Assembly (NCBI GenBank): GCA_937983015.1 | Contig: CALKAK010000138.1 | Span: forward strand, 1-6,276 | Direction: 5' to 3' | Length of the DNA stretch: 6,276 nucleotides | Source of the DNA: an uncultured Bacillaceae bacterium | Lineage (GTDB): Bacteria; Bacillota; Bacilli; Bacillales; Caldibacillaceae | In this document: in pieces, positions 1 to 5,792 of the stretch | Position numbering within the stretch: the stretch's first letter is position 1 | Layout of the letters: each line of letters opens with the position of its first letter | Notes under the pieces: model-generated | Seen by the model: the letters and a program-made list of their open reading frames with translations, nothing else | What the model was told of the DNA's origin: nothing | Databases searched by the model: none | Made by a program: the position numbers and the translations under genes

Positions 1-4
1 TTCA

Positions 5-988
5 TTAAACCAGTTTATACCCGCAATTCGGGCAAAAGTTCGTACCTTCATTTTTCCGTCCACAGTTCGGGCAGAAATTCGGCCCTTGTTTTTTCTCGTC
101 TGCCGGAGCTGCTTTGTGTGCGGACTGAGTCTCCTTCTTTTCACTTTCTTCCATAGTCTTGAACATTTCTTTGGCGATCTTCATTCCCATCATCATCCCG
201 GCCATATCACTAGCCGCTCCCCCTCCTTGCATTTTCCCTGAGGCCATGCCTTCAGTTAGGGATATTTGTTGGAAACGACCGAGATCACCAACCATGCTAT
301 GTGATGCGGTTTTATTGATCATCTCTTGCACTTCTTTAGGATAGTTAAAACTGCGAATATTAAAATCGGTAATCGTTAAACCGATATCGAGAATCTCCAT
401 ATCCAAATCTTCCTGAATGCCACGGGCAATATCGGCAGCATTCGCTTGCAGATTGAACATATCTTTCCCTTTTAACGGGATCCATTTCATCAATAACTGA
501 TCCAGTTCGGAAGTAATTCTGATTTTCACATCCTCTACAAAATACTTATCCCGCACCCCGGCAATTTTATCGATTAACGTCACGTAATCATGGACTTTAA
601 AAGAAAAAGTACCGTTCGCCCGAATCGGGAGGCCCCCCGGAAGACCCTGGGCCGGAATAAGAATCGCATTTTTTGTACCCCATTTAACGACAAATTCTTT
701 CGTGTTTACGAATAATACTTCACAACGCAATCCTGAATTGAAACCAAATTTAAACCCTTTTAGCGTTGATAGGAAAGGGATAATTTCCGACTCGATATGA
801 TAATTACCCTCGTCAGTAAAAATCCCTTCGATTTTCCCGTTATACAAGAAAATCGCATCCTGACCGGGCCGGATGATTAAACGACTTCCTTTTTTGATTT
901 CTTTATTTTTCCATTTCCAGAAAATCATATCATCGCGGAATTCTTCCCATTCGACGACATTGGCAAATTGATTGCGAAAAAACGACAT
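5..988 (-). CDS. ydjI: SPFH-domain protein with C-terminal zinc ribbon, YdjI-like
   Basis: This encodes a 327-aa protein resembling B. subtilis YdjI, an SPFH (stomatin/flotillin-like) protein sometimes annotated as 'virion core protein'. In B. subtilis it belongs to the PspA membrane-stress operon and is thought to act at the inner face of the membrane. The N-terminus (MSFFRNQFANVVEWEEF) is typical of the family. The SPFH beta-rich region spans roughly residues 25-225 and includes the segment ending SFNYPKEVQEMINK. A Gly/Met-rich helical stretch follows at about 247-280, then a charged linker. The tail is a rubredoxin-like zinc ribbon with CPNC at 306-309 and CPNC at 319-322. I chose the ATG at 988 over the in-frame TTG at 997 because an AAAGGA-type ribosome binding site lies about 8 nt before it and the family starts there. 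No transmembrane segment is evident, so membrane association is presumably peripheral or through YdjG/YdjH. It is the last gene of the block inside the window. Confidence 0.87.
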   Translation of the reverse strand: MSFFRNQFANVVEWEEFRDDMIFWKWKNKEIKKGSRLIIRPGQDAIFLYNGKIEGIFTDEGNYHIESEIIPFLSTLKGFKFGFNSGLRCEVLFVNTKEFVVKWGTKNAILIPAQGLPGGLPIRANGTFSFKVHDYVTLIDKIAGVRDKYFVEDVKIRITSELDQLLMKWIPLKGKDMFNLQANAADIARGIQEDLDMEILDIGLTITDFNIRSFNYPKEVQEMINKTASHSMVGDLGRFQQISLTEGMASGKMQGGGAASDMAGMMMGMKIAKEMFKTMEESEKKETQSAHKAAPADEKKQGPNFCPNCGRKNEGTNFCPNCGYKLV

Positions 989-993
989 GACCC

Positions 994-1089
994 TCAATCC
1001 TTTCTTTTTAGAATCAACGAAACATCATAAATGTCGGAAATTCCATGAATAATATCAAGTTTTACAGGTGGCAAATGCTCTTCATGCAT
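994..1089 (-). CDS. possible 31-aa small ORF in the ydjH-ydjI gap
   Basis: A 31-codon reading frame starts at ATG 1089 and stops at TGA 996-994, five bases before the ydjI ATG. Its product starts MHEEHLPPVKLDIIHGISD and ends in a basic KRKD tail. The 122-base gap between ydjH and ydjI is otherwise empty. The close approach of the stop to the ydjI start would suit translational coupling. Against it, no convincing Shine-Dalgarno precedes the ATG, the frame is short enough to occur by chance, and I recognise no family. It may be noncoding spacer or a small coupled peptide. Confidence 0.2.
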   Translation of the reverse strand: MHEEHLPPVKLDIIHGISDIYDVSLILKRKD

Positions 1090-1119
1090 TAATGGACGAA
1101 ACTATCCACAACATTTATT

Positions 1120-1938
1120 TTAAAAACTTCCGCGCCGGCTGCTCGATGAGCCGCCACTGAAGCCACCAAATCCCCCACCGCTATGATTATTCGACTTCGT
1201 TCGTTTGGTTTTCGTGACGACAGTCCGCAAATAAATATCGCGACGGGAGCGAATTTTTGACGTTGCATGATCGAGATAGGTTCCTTGTGTTACCGTGACC
1301 TTCCCGCCTGCCATATATGCCATGTACCCGACAATCCCGGCGGCGATGAGGCCAGCTATGATTAATTGCACCCACCATAGATAGAAAATATTGTCTTCTC
1401 TCGTTCCGTCACTTGTAGTAATGGGATCCGCTGAATACCCATCACCAGTCCGGGGTTCATCCATATCTGGGGCGAGCATATAATCATGGGCATCCCTTAT
1501 AAACGCATGAAAGGCTGTAAAAAAATCTTCGGCGGAAAGATAAGATCCTAATGTATCATATAATTCATCGAGTTCATCATCATAGAGAAGTTCATCGGCC
1601 CGATTATGGGCAACAAAATGAAATTCCCGTGCTTCCATATCAACAGTTAAAATTAACGTATCAGTAATACCATTTGCGGCAATTCGCTGATAAAATTCAG
1701 CGGCGTAATCAGCCACATCGGTACCGTCTTCCTTCGTTATAATCGCGATAAAAACATGCAATTGAGAACGGATCTTCCGAGCGAGATTTTCCAGTTCCAT
1801 TTCTTCTTCATCGGTTAGCAAATTGGCCTCATCGTAAATATGGCGCTCACCCGTCACCCCAAAAACCGAAAATGCGGTTAACATGAATAGTGCTGTAACG
1901 AAAACGATAAGTGCTCCTCTTTTATAAATTCGTTTCAC
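1120..1938 (-). CDS. ydjH: TPM-domain membrane protein, YdjH-like
   Basis: This encodes a 272-aa protein of the TPM-domain family, resembling B. subtilis YdjH. The N-terminus is a signal peptide or membrane anchor: basic MKRIYKR, then a hydrophobic core at about 8-27. The TPM domain follows at about 34-155, with the typical opening IYDEANLLTDEEE, the hydrophobic strand HVFIAIIT and a YAAEFYQRI helix. A linker leads to a transmembrane segment at about 187-209 (LWWVQLIIAGLIAAGIVGYM). The cytoplasmic tail is basic and ends in a Gly/Ser-rich stretch (GGGFGGFSGGSSSSRRGSF), a common ending in this family. TPM domains are predicted to face the outside of the membrane. I chose the GTG at 1938 because it overlaps the ydjG stop as GTGA and has a GGTGG-type site upstream. 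A GTG at 1947 would add three residues. The catalytic or binding role of the TPM domain is not known for this protein; a role in membrane-stress sensing comes from the operon context. Confidence 0.86.
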   Translation of the reverse strand: MKRIYKRGALIVFVTALFMLTAFSVFGVTGERHIYDEANLLTDEEEMELENLARKIRSQLHVFIAIITKEDGTDVADYAAEFYQRIAANGITDTLILTVDMEAREFHFVAHNRADELLYDDELDELYDTLGSYLSAEDFFTAFHAFIRDAHDYMLAPDMDEPRTGDGYSADPITTSDGTREDNIFYLWWVQLIIAGLIAAGIVGYMAYMAGGKVTVTQGTYLDHATSKIRSRRDIYLRTVVTKTKRTKSNNHSGGGFGGFSGGSSSSRRGSF

Positions 1939-2966
1939 GAGAACCACCCACCCGCAATCGCCAACGTAATCAGGCGGAATAAGAGGAACACCCCCGCCGT
2001 GATTCCTGAATACCAGGCAGCTACTTTCCCTAAACTAATAGGCGGTTTTCCAACAATTTTTCCGGTTTGCCCATTCATGACAAAAAGATATTCCTCACGG
2101 TTGTGATCATAAGTGAACACCCAGACAGGTAATAAAGCATAATAAGCGTTCAACTTTTTCGTATGAATCATTTTATCCTGAATCTGTACATTCGTATAAC
2201 CTGTCATCGTTGAATAAATAAAAGAGTCAATAAACTTGCGCACTTTACTTTTGGCCCTGGGGAATAATTCATCATCATCATACTGGTATTTTTCAGCGTA
2301 ATAACCGGCTAAATAGGGGAATTGAAAATCTTTCAACTGATTGTAAGGAAATGGCTCCAGTTTATCCATCAGCTCGTCATCCATTTTCACCGAGGCATCG
2401 ATAGGAACCTTGTTGTACTTCAAATAAATATCACGGTACAGTTGATAATATTTCGTCTCCGTATAAATATAATCACCTTTCACATATGTCCTTACCCGTG
2501 TCCCAATCGCATGAACTTCCACATCACTGTCGAGATCATACAACCAGAAGGGAACATAGACACCTGTTATGTCTTTAATCCGGTCAGCGTTCATAAATCC
2601 CGCTGGTGCCAACAACCGTTTACGAGCCCATTTCTTAAAACCGGCAATCGCTTCCTCTTTGCTGATCGCAAAAGGTATCACGAGTTGCGGGGCGATCGCT
2701 CCCGTGAGTCGATCCGCTAATACTACACCAGCACCACAATAACTACATTTTGTGGCCGCCGTATTTTTATCGGTAAGCAAGACCGCTCCACAGTTTTCAC
2801 AATGGTACTCATTCACTTCCTCATCAGTAAACATTTCTTGAATATGATCTTGCGGGAAGTCATCGATATGATCCTCTCGACCACAGGCAGGACAGGTCAG
2901 GGCCCCGGTTTTTGCATCAAAATGCATATCATCGCCACAGTTTGGACATTTGTAATGGATAACCAT
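1935..2966 (-). CDS. ydjG: double zinc-ribbon membrane protein, YdjG-like (TFIIB-type zinc ribbon)
   Basis: This encodes a 343-aa protein resembling B. subtilis YdjG. The N-terminus carries two zinc ribbons: C7-x2-C10 with C25-x2-C28, and C56-x2-C59 with C74-x2-C77. A long soluble region (about 90-300) follows, rich in Tyr/Asp and containing the segments YVPFWLYDLDSDVEV and LLPVWVFTYDHNREEYLFVMNGQTG, which are typical of these 'TFIIB-type zinc ribbon' proteins despite the absence of any transcription factor fold. A single C-terminal transmembrane segment lies at about 317-339. The protein is probably membrane-anchored with its ribbons in the cytoplasm. The start is ATG 2966, because an AGGTGGGG site lies just upstream and the family begins MVI-YKCPNCG. 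The longer ATG at 2987 would include the ribosome binding site in the coding region. It overlaps ydjH by four bases (GTGA), so translation is probably coupled. In B. subtilis this protein belongs to the pspA-ydjGHI stress operon. Confidence 0.88.
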   Translation of the reverse strand: MVIHYKCPNCGDDMHFDAKTGALTCPACGREDHIDDFPQDHIQEMFTDEEVNEYHCENCGAVLLTDKNTAATKCSYCGAGVVLADRLTGAIAPQLVIPFAISKEEAIAGFKKWARKRLLAPAGFMNADRIKDITGVYVPFWLYDLDSDVEVHAIGTRVRTYVKGDYIYTETKYYQLYRDIYLKYNKVPIDASVKMDDELMDKLEPFPYNQLKDFQFPYLAGYYAEKYQYDDDELFPRAKSKVRKFIDSFIYSTMTGYTNVQIQDKMIHTKKLNAYYALLPVWVFTYDHNREEYLFVMNGQTGKIVGKPPISLGKVAAWYSGITAGVFLLFRLITLAIAGGWFS

Positions 2967-3034
2967 CGTTTCCCCACCTCGTTTCATCTAATCCGCCATA
3001 TCCTGGACGCCCAAATCATTCAATAGCAATTGTT

Positions 3035-3064
3035 ATTTTACAATAGTGTTTTCCTTATCGTCAG
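3035..3064 (-). promoter_or_regulatory. weak candidate internal promoter before ydjG
   Basis: In the 132-base gap between the PspA-like gene and ydjG, a CTGACG (3064-3059) lies 18 bases upstream of TAAAAT (3040-3035). These match the SigA consensus at four and five of six positions. An ATTGT/ACAAT inverted repeat and two CTATTG copies surround the -10, which would suit an operator. It could allow ydjGHI to be expressed apart from the first gene. Equally, it may be chance in AT-rich spacer, and no terminator was seen in this gap. Confidence 0.2.
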
Positions 3065-3098
3065 CGATCCAAACCAAAATGCACCAGCTCCCTGCTTT

Positions 3099-3440
3099 TT
3101 ACCAGCCATCCTCGCGTCGCATCGCATCAATTTCCTGCAGATCTTTAGCCAGCTTCTCATGGGTTTCCCGCATTTTTTCAGCTTGTGTGGCCACATGTTG
3201 ATACTCTTTTTCTAATCGTTCTCGTTTGACTTGCTGCTCCGCAATCTCTTTTTGAAATTTTTCTGCTTCCTCTAGACGACCGGCTTCCTCCATTTTTTTC
3301 GCATACCGTTCCATTTTTTTAATATTCTGAATACACTCTGTGATCTCCCGCTCCAAACGCTTTCTTTCCGCTTCGATGGATGCTGCTTGCGCCTTAAACT
3401 TTCCGAATTCATCTTCGATCTTCTGAATATACTCCTTCAT
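3099..3440 (-). CDS. short PspA/IM30-like coiled-coil protein (hairpin core only)
   Basis: This encodes a 113-aa, highly charged, almost fully helical protein with no transmembrane segment. From memory of B. subtilis PspA (about 227 aa), residues 4-113 align without large gaps to PspA from about residue 37 to 145. The best matches are EFGKFKAQAAS against DLGKVKAETAS, KKMERYAKKMEEAGRLEEAEKF against the PspA MEKMESYAMKALQAG region, and ATQAEKMRETHEKLAKDLQEI against ATNAAQMRKMHDKLVSDIGEL. This corresponds to the long antiparallel helical hairpin of the ESCRT-III-like fold. The N-terminal amphipathic membrane-binding helix and the C-terminal helices are absent, and neither is found in the other frames of the flanks. 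The gene directly precedes ydjG, the position of pspA in B. subtilis, so I infer a role in the same membrane-stress module. I chose ATG 3440 over the TTG at 3446. It could be a genuine minimal paralog or a decayed pspA. The intact frame and charge pattern favour a functional protein. Confidence 0.72.
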   Translation of the reverse strand: MKEYIQKIEDEFGKFKAQAASIEAERKRLEREITECIQNIKKMERYAKKMEEAGRLEEAEKFQKEIAEQQVKRERLEKEYQHVATQAEKMRETHEKLAKDLQEIDAMRREDGW

Positions 3441-3445
3441 ACCCA

Positions 3446-3510
3446 AACCGGATTGCGCTGACCGGATTATGAAGGATTTTACCGGTCTTATTTTTCCGGT
3501 TGCACCTCCT
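3446..3510 (-). promoter_or_regulatory. structured leader with distant Shine-Dalgarno, upstream of the PspA-like gene
   Basis: A perfect AGGAGG lies at 3510-3505, but no ATG, GTG or TTG start sits at normal spacing downstream; the usable ATG is at 3440, 64 bases away. The bases between contain two nested perfect 6-bp inverted repeats: AACCGG (3501-3496) with CCGGTT (3451-3446), and inside it GACCGG (3487-3482) with CCGGTC (3465-3460). With this hairpin folded, the bases left between AGGAGG and ATG number eight (three before the stem, five after). That is ideal spacing, so I infer a looped-out ribosome binding site like the one described for phage T4 gene 38. An alternative pairing, ACCGG (3500-3496) with CCGGT (3485-3481), would break the outer helix, so a switch is conceivable. 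Folding is not proven. Confidence 0.45.
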
Positions 3511-3525
3511 ACCCGATATCTCTTA

Positions 3526-3558
3526 ATTATATACTACAATAGACCGGGAAAAGATTCA
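3526..3558 (-). promoter_or_regulatory. candidate promoter of the PspA-like/ydjGHI operon (SigW-like, overlapping a SigA -10)
   Basis: TGAATC followed by TTTT (3558-3549) resembles the SigW -35 TGAAAC plus T-rich spacer. After a 17-base spacer comes AGTATA (3535-3530), one base from the SigW -10 CGTATA. A perfect SigA-type -10, TATAAT, overlaps it at 3531-3526, but the hexamers at proper spacing upstream of it match the SigA -35 poorly. The site lies between the upstream terminator and the AGGAGG leader, as expected of the operon promoter. B. subtilis pspA-ydjGHI is SigW-dependent, which supports the SigW reading; the degenerate -10 weakens it. Confidence 0.42.
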
Positions 3559-3614
3559 TTTTTTTAGAAAAGTTTAAAGAACAAATTTGTATCTTAAGTT
3601 GTTCCCCCGCATTT

Positions 3615-3648
3615 AAAAAATAAGAGGAATCCCACTTTGAGAGATTCC
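3615..3648 (-). terminator. rho-independent terminator of the nucleoside transporter operon
   Basis: On the minus strand GGAATCTC (3648-3641) pairs with GGGATTCC (3633-3626), giving eight pairs including one G-T wobble around a 7-base loop. The sequence CTCTTATTTTTT follows. The hairpin starts 41 bases after the permease 2 stop and precedes the next promoter, so it separates the two blocks. The T tract begins a few bases beyond the stem, so efficiency may be moderate. Confidence 0.72.
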
Positions 3649-3659
3649 CCACAATCTTA

Positions 3660-3685
3660 AATCTACATGCAGCTTCATATAGATT
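3660..3685 (-). other. stem-loop directly after the permease 2 stop codon
   Basis: On the minus strand AATCTATATG (3685-3676) pairs with CATGTAGATT (3669-3660), a 10-bp stem with one G-T wobble and a 6-base loop. It begins three bases after the stop codon and has no T tract on this strand, so it is probably not itself a terminator. It may protect the 3' end of the message or add to the terminator just downstream. The opposite strand reads CTTTTAT after the hairpin, which is too weak to call a terminator there. Confidence 0.45.
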
Positions 3686-3688
3686 CTT

Positions 3689-4648
3689 TTATCTCTTACC
3701 TTTGTCATAAATCTCACCCAATGCCCGGGGAGCCCGGTTTGATTTGGAGAAAAAGACGAGTAGTAATAACGTCAAAATATACGGTAGTGTCATGAATAAA
3801 TCCATATAACTACTCGAAAGTTGCATTTGTAAGGCAAGGTACATTCCGCCAGATCTTGCAAAACAAAACAATAGACAGGCTATAAAGGTCGGACCGATTC
3901 TCCAATTCCCAAAAATTAATGCGGCAATCGCCAAAAATCCGTAACCCAAATAAATGCTGGAAGAAAAGGCTGCCGAAATGGAATAGGCGAAGCAGATCCC
4001 GCCTAATCCGGAAAATAATCCCGAAAGTAAAACAGCTGTATAACGAATTTTTTGCACATCTACCCCGGCCGCATCCACCGCATGTGGATTTTCTCCGCTG
4101 GCACGCAAACGCATCCCGAATTTTGTTTTATATAAAAGATACGATGCAAACAGGGCCACGACGAGAATGATTACTTCAAAAGGATAAACGTTCGTAAAAA
4201 ATGCCCCAAGAAACGGAAGATCGGCGAGTCCCTCAACGGTAAATCGTTCGGAGACGCCTAATAAAAATCGATCCGAAGGTGTCCCGAAAACTAAAGCATT
4301 GATCTGCGCCGTGAAAAATGTTGTCAAAGCAATGGCCAATATATTGATCACGACACCACTAATTACCTGGTCCGCTTTAAAACGAATGCAAAGCACGGCA
4401 TGGATGATGGAAAAAGCCATACCTCCGAGCATCGCAAAGATCAGAGCAACATAAAACAATTGCTGGGCATCGAATTTCGTAAAGTGATCGATTAAAACAA
4501 CGGCTAATGCACCAGTGAAAGCACCAACTCCCTGGAAACCTTCCAGAGCTAAGTTCGTAATCCCGCTTTTTTCACTGTAAATACCGCCGATCGCCATGAT
4601 AAAAAGTGGCAGAGCAAAAGCCATACCATCGATAATGACCGCTTCCAT
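3689..4648 (-). CDS. nupQ: nucleoside-type ABC transporter permease 2, NupQ-like
   Basis: This encodes a 319-aa integral membrane permease of the branched-chain/ribose type (BPD_transp_2), the length I recall for B. subtilis NupQ. It would form the translocation pore together with permease 1 and import purine nucleosides such as guanosine, powered by the upstream ATPase. About eight to ten hydrophobic segments are visible. Family motifs include GIYSEKSGITNLALEGF (22-38), RFKADQVISGVVINILA (89-105, cytoplasmic ATPase-coupling region) and FGMRLRASGENPHAVDAAGV (177-196), followed by LSGLFSGLGG (208-217). The start is ATG 4648, sharing one base with the upstream TGA (TGATG), with a GGAAGGGAG site about 11 nt upstream. 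The in-frame GTG at 4651 adds one residue. The substrate is inferred from the family; related permeases of basic membrane protein (BMP)-dependent importers may carry other ligands. Confidence 0.86.
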   Translation of the reverse strand: MEAVIIDGMAFALPLFIMAIGGIYSEKSGITNLALEGFQGVGAFTGALAVVLIDHFTKFDAQQLFYVALIFAMLGGMAFSIIHAVLCIRFKADQVISGVVINILAIALTTFFTAQINALVFGTPSDRFLLGVSERFTVEGLADLPFLGAFFTNVYPFEVIILVVALFASYLLYKTKFGMRLRASGENPHAVDAAGVDVQKIRYTAVLLSGLFSGLGGICFAYSISAAFSSSIYLGYGFLAIAALIFGNWRIGPTFIACLLFCFARSGGMYLALQMQLSSSYMDLFMTLPYILTLLLLVFFSKSNRAPRALGEIYDKGKR

Positions 4649-5792
4649 CACACATCACTCTCCCTTCCGACCTTTTCCATTTCCTTCAGACGATTCACCT
4701 TATATTTCAAATAGGCACTGCAAGCGCTAAACAACAAAATCAAACCGATAATCACTGATGCGATTTCTTGACGAATTCCCGCCTGGGAGCTCATATATGT
4801 GCTCCCTTGATCGATAACCGAAATTAAGAAGGACGAGAAAATGACACCGATCGGATGGGAGTTACCAAGCAAGGCAACGGCGATCGAATTAAAACCGACA
4901 TCCGCCAAGACCCGCGGTTGAATTGAAGCGAAATACCCTAGATAATACGTGACACCGGCGGCCCTGCCAAACATCCTGAAAGCATCATCGCCATGATCAT
5001 ATTACGACCGACATGAACGCCAGCATATTTTGCGGCATTCGGATTGGCACCGACCATTTTTATTTCCAGTCCGGGCACGGTTTGGTCCAGGAAGAAATGT
5101 AAGATCAACGCCACGACAATCGCTAAAAGAAATCCTAACGGAATTTCCATTTTCAAATTGGCGATTTCCACATTGGTCAGAGTGATCCTGGCCGCATCGG
5201 TAATATACCGCGATTGTCGAGAGACCGGATCAATATAGTACATATGGATAAAAAAGCTTATAACATAGGAAGTAATATAGTTTAACATGATCGTCGAGAC
5301 AACTTCGTTTATGTTGAAGCGATATTTTAAAAAGCCTACAAGACTACCTAACAATCCTCCGGCAATCATCCCGATGATCAGCACAAGTGGTTTGGCAATA
5401 AAGGGATGCCAATCACTATAGGCGACGAGAATTGTAGCCAAAAAACCAGAGAAAAGCATTTGACCTGAAATCCCGATATTAAACAAACCAGCTTTTAAGG
5501 CCACAATAACCGCAAGACTGGCAAAAACAAGCGGAGTCATCGCGTTTAATAAGTGGAGAAAATCCGTTAATATGTTTTTATATCCGGCATAAACGGGCTT
5601 CGGCATTAGCCCGGCGCCTTGCAATAAATTGAAAAAGACTTGTAACGGATTTTTTCCCAGTAATATGATGACGATGGCTGCTGCGATGAGACTGAAAAGG
5701 ATGGATACGAGAGGGATCGTTAACGATTGCCATTTTTCATTCTGAATCGGTTGCAATAAAACCTTGCTCCAACGCTTACTTTGCATTTCCAT
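4648..5792 (-). pseudogene. nupP: nucleoside-type ABC transporter permease 1, NupP-like, frameshifted
   Basis: This is a BPD_transp_2 permease that would pair with NupQ in the nucleoside importer. The first frame gives 277 family-like residues: a cytoplasmic start, several membrane helices, GLFNIGISGQML (102-113), RFNINEVVSTIMLNYI (158-173, ATPase-coupling region) and GLEIKMVGANPNAAKYAGV (241-259). After LSGCLAG (271-277) it runs into PPVSRII and a stop at 4938. The remaining 104 or so residues (AAGVTYYLGYFASIQPRVLADVGFNSIAVALLG and further helices) lie in the next frame down to 4648. Adding one G to GGG at 4964-4962 gives LSGCLAGAAGVTYYLG and a 381-aa protein. The start is ATG 5792, with a GGGGG site about 7 nt upstream, overlapping the ATPase gene by 17 bases. 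If the shift is real, the transporter is probably inactive; a base-call error in the G run is equally plausible. Confidence 0.82.
4960..4967 (-). other. one-base frameshift site within permease 1
   Basis: The minus strand reads GCA GGG CC GCC GGT here. The upstream frame reads A-G-P-P and the downstream frame resumes as A-A-G-V. A missing G in the GGG run (4964-4962) is the smallest change that restores the family consensus SG-LAG-AG. Homology runs up to the site from one side and away from it on the other, with no lost residues, so the position is well fixed. Confidence 0.85.

Noticed and set aside
2322..2720. 132-codon plus-strand frame antisense to ydjG
   Set aside because: It lies wholly within a well-supported minus-strand gene, has no plausible ribosome binding site or recognisable protein pattern, and is a shadow frame. 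The same holds for plus-strand frames at 159-344, 2802-3026, 3030-3215, 3919-4170 and 5044-5238, and for the minus-strand frame at 1187-1378.
3060..3104. Terminator between the PspA-like gene and ydjG
   Set aside because: Only a 3-bp stem with no proper T tract could be formed after the stop codon, so read-through into ydjG is expected.
3446..3510. N-terminal extension of the PspA-like protein through the open upstream frame (starting at a rare ATA codon near 3491)
   Set aside because: The frame is open up to TAG at 3536, but it contains no ATG or GTG at proper spacing from AGGAGG, ATA starts are extremely rare, and the translated segment does not resemble the PspA amphipathic helix.
4648..4974. 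Separate gene starting at ATG 4974 (108 aa)
   Set aside because: Its first residues (MFGR) have no family match, while the rest continues permease 1 exactly from the frameshift. The ATG is an accident of the shifted frame.
4938..4990. Programmed -1 frameshifting in the permease gene, aided by the AGGA located about 12 nt upstream of the shift site
   Set aside because: The site GCA GGG CCG is not a canonical X-XXY-YYZ slippery heptamer, no strong downstream hairpin or pseudoknot was evident, and the family is not known to use recoding. A missing G is simpler.
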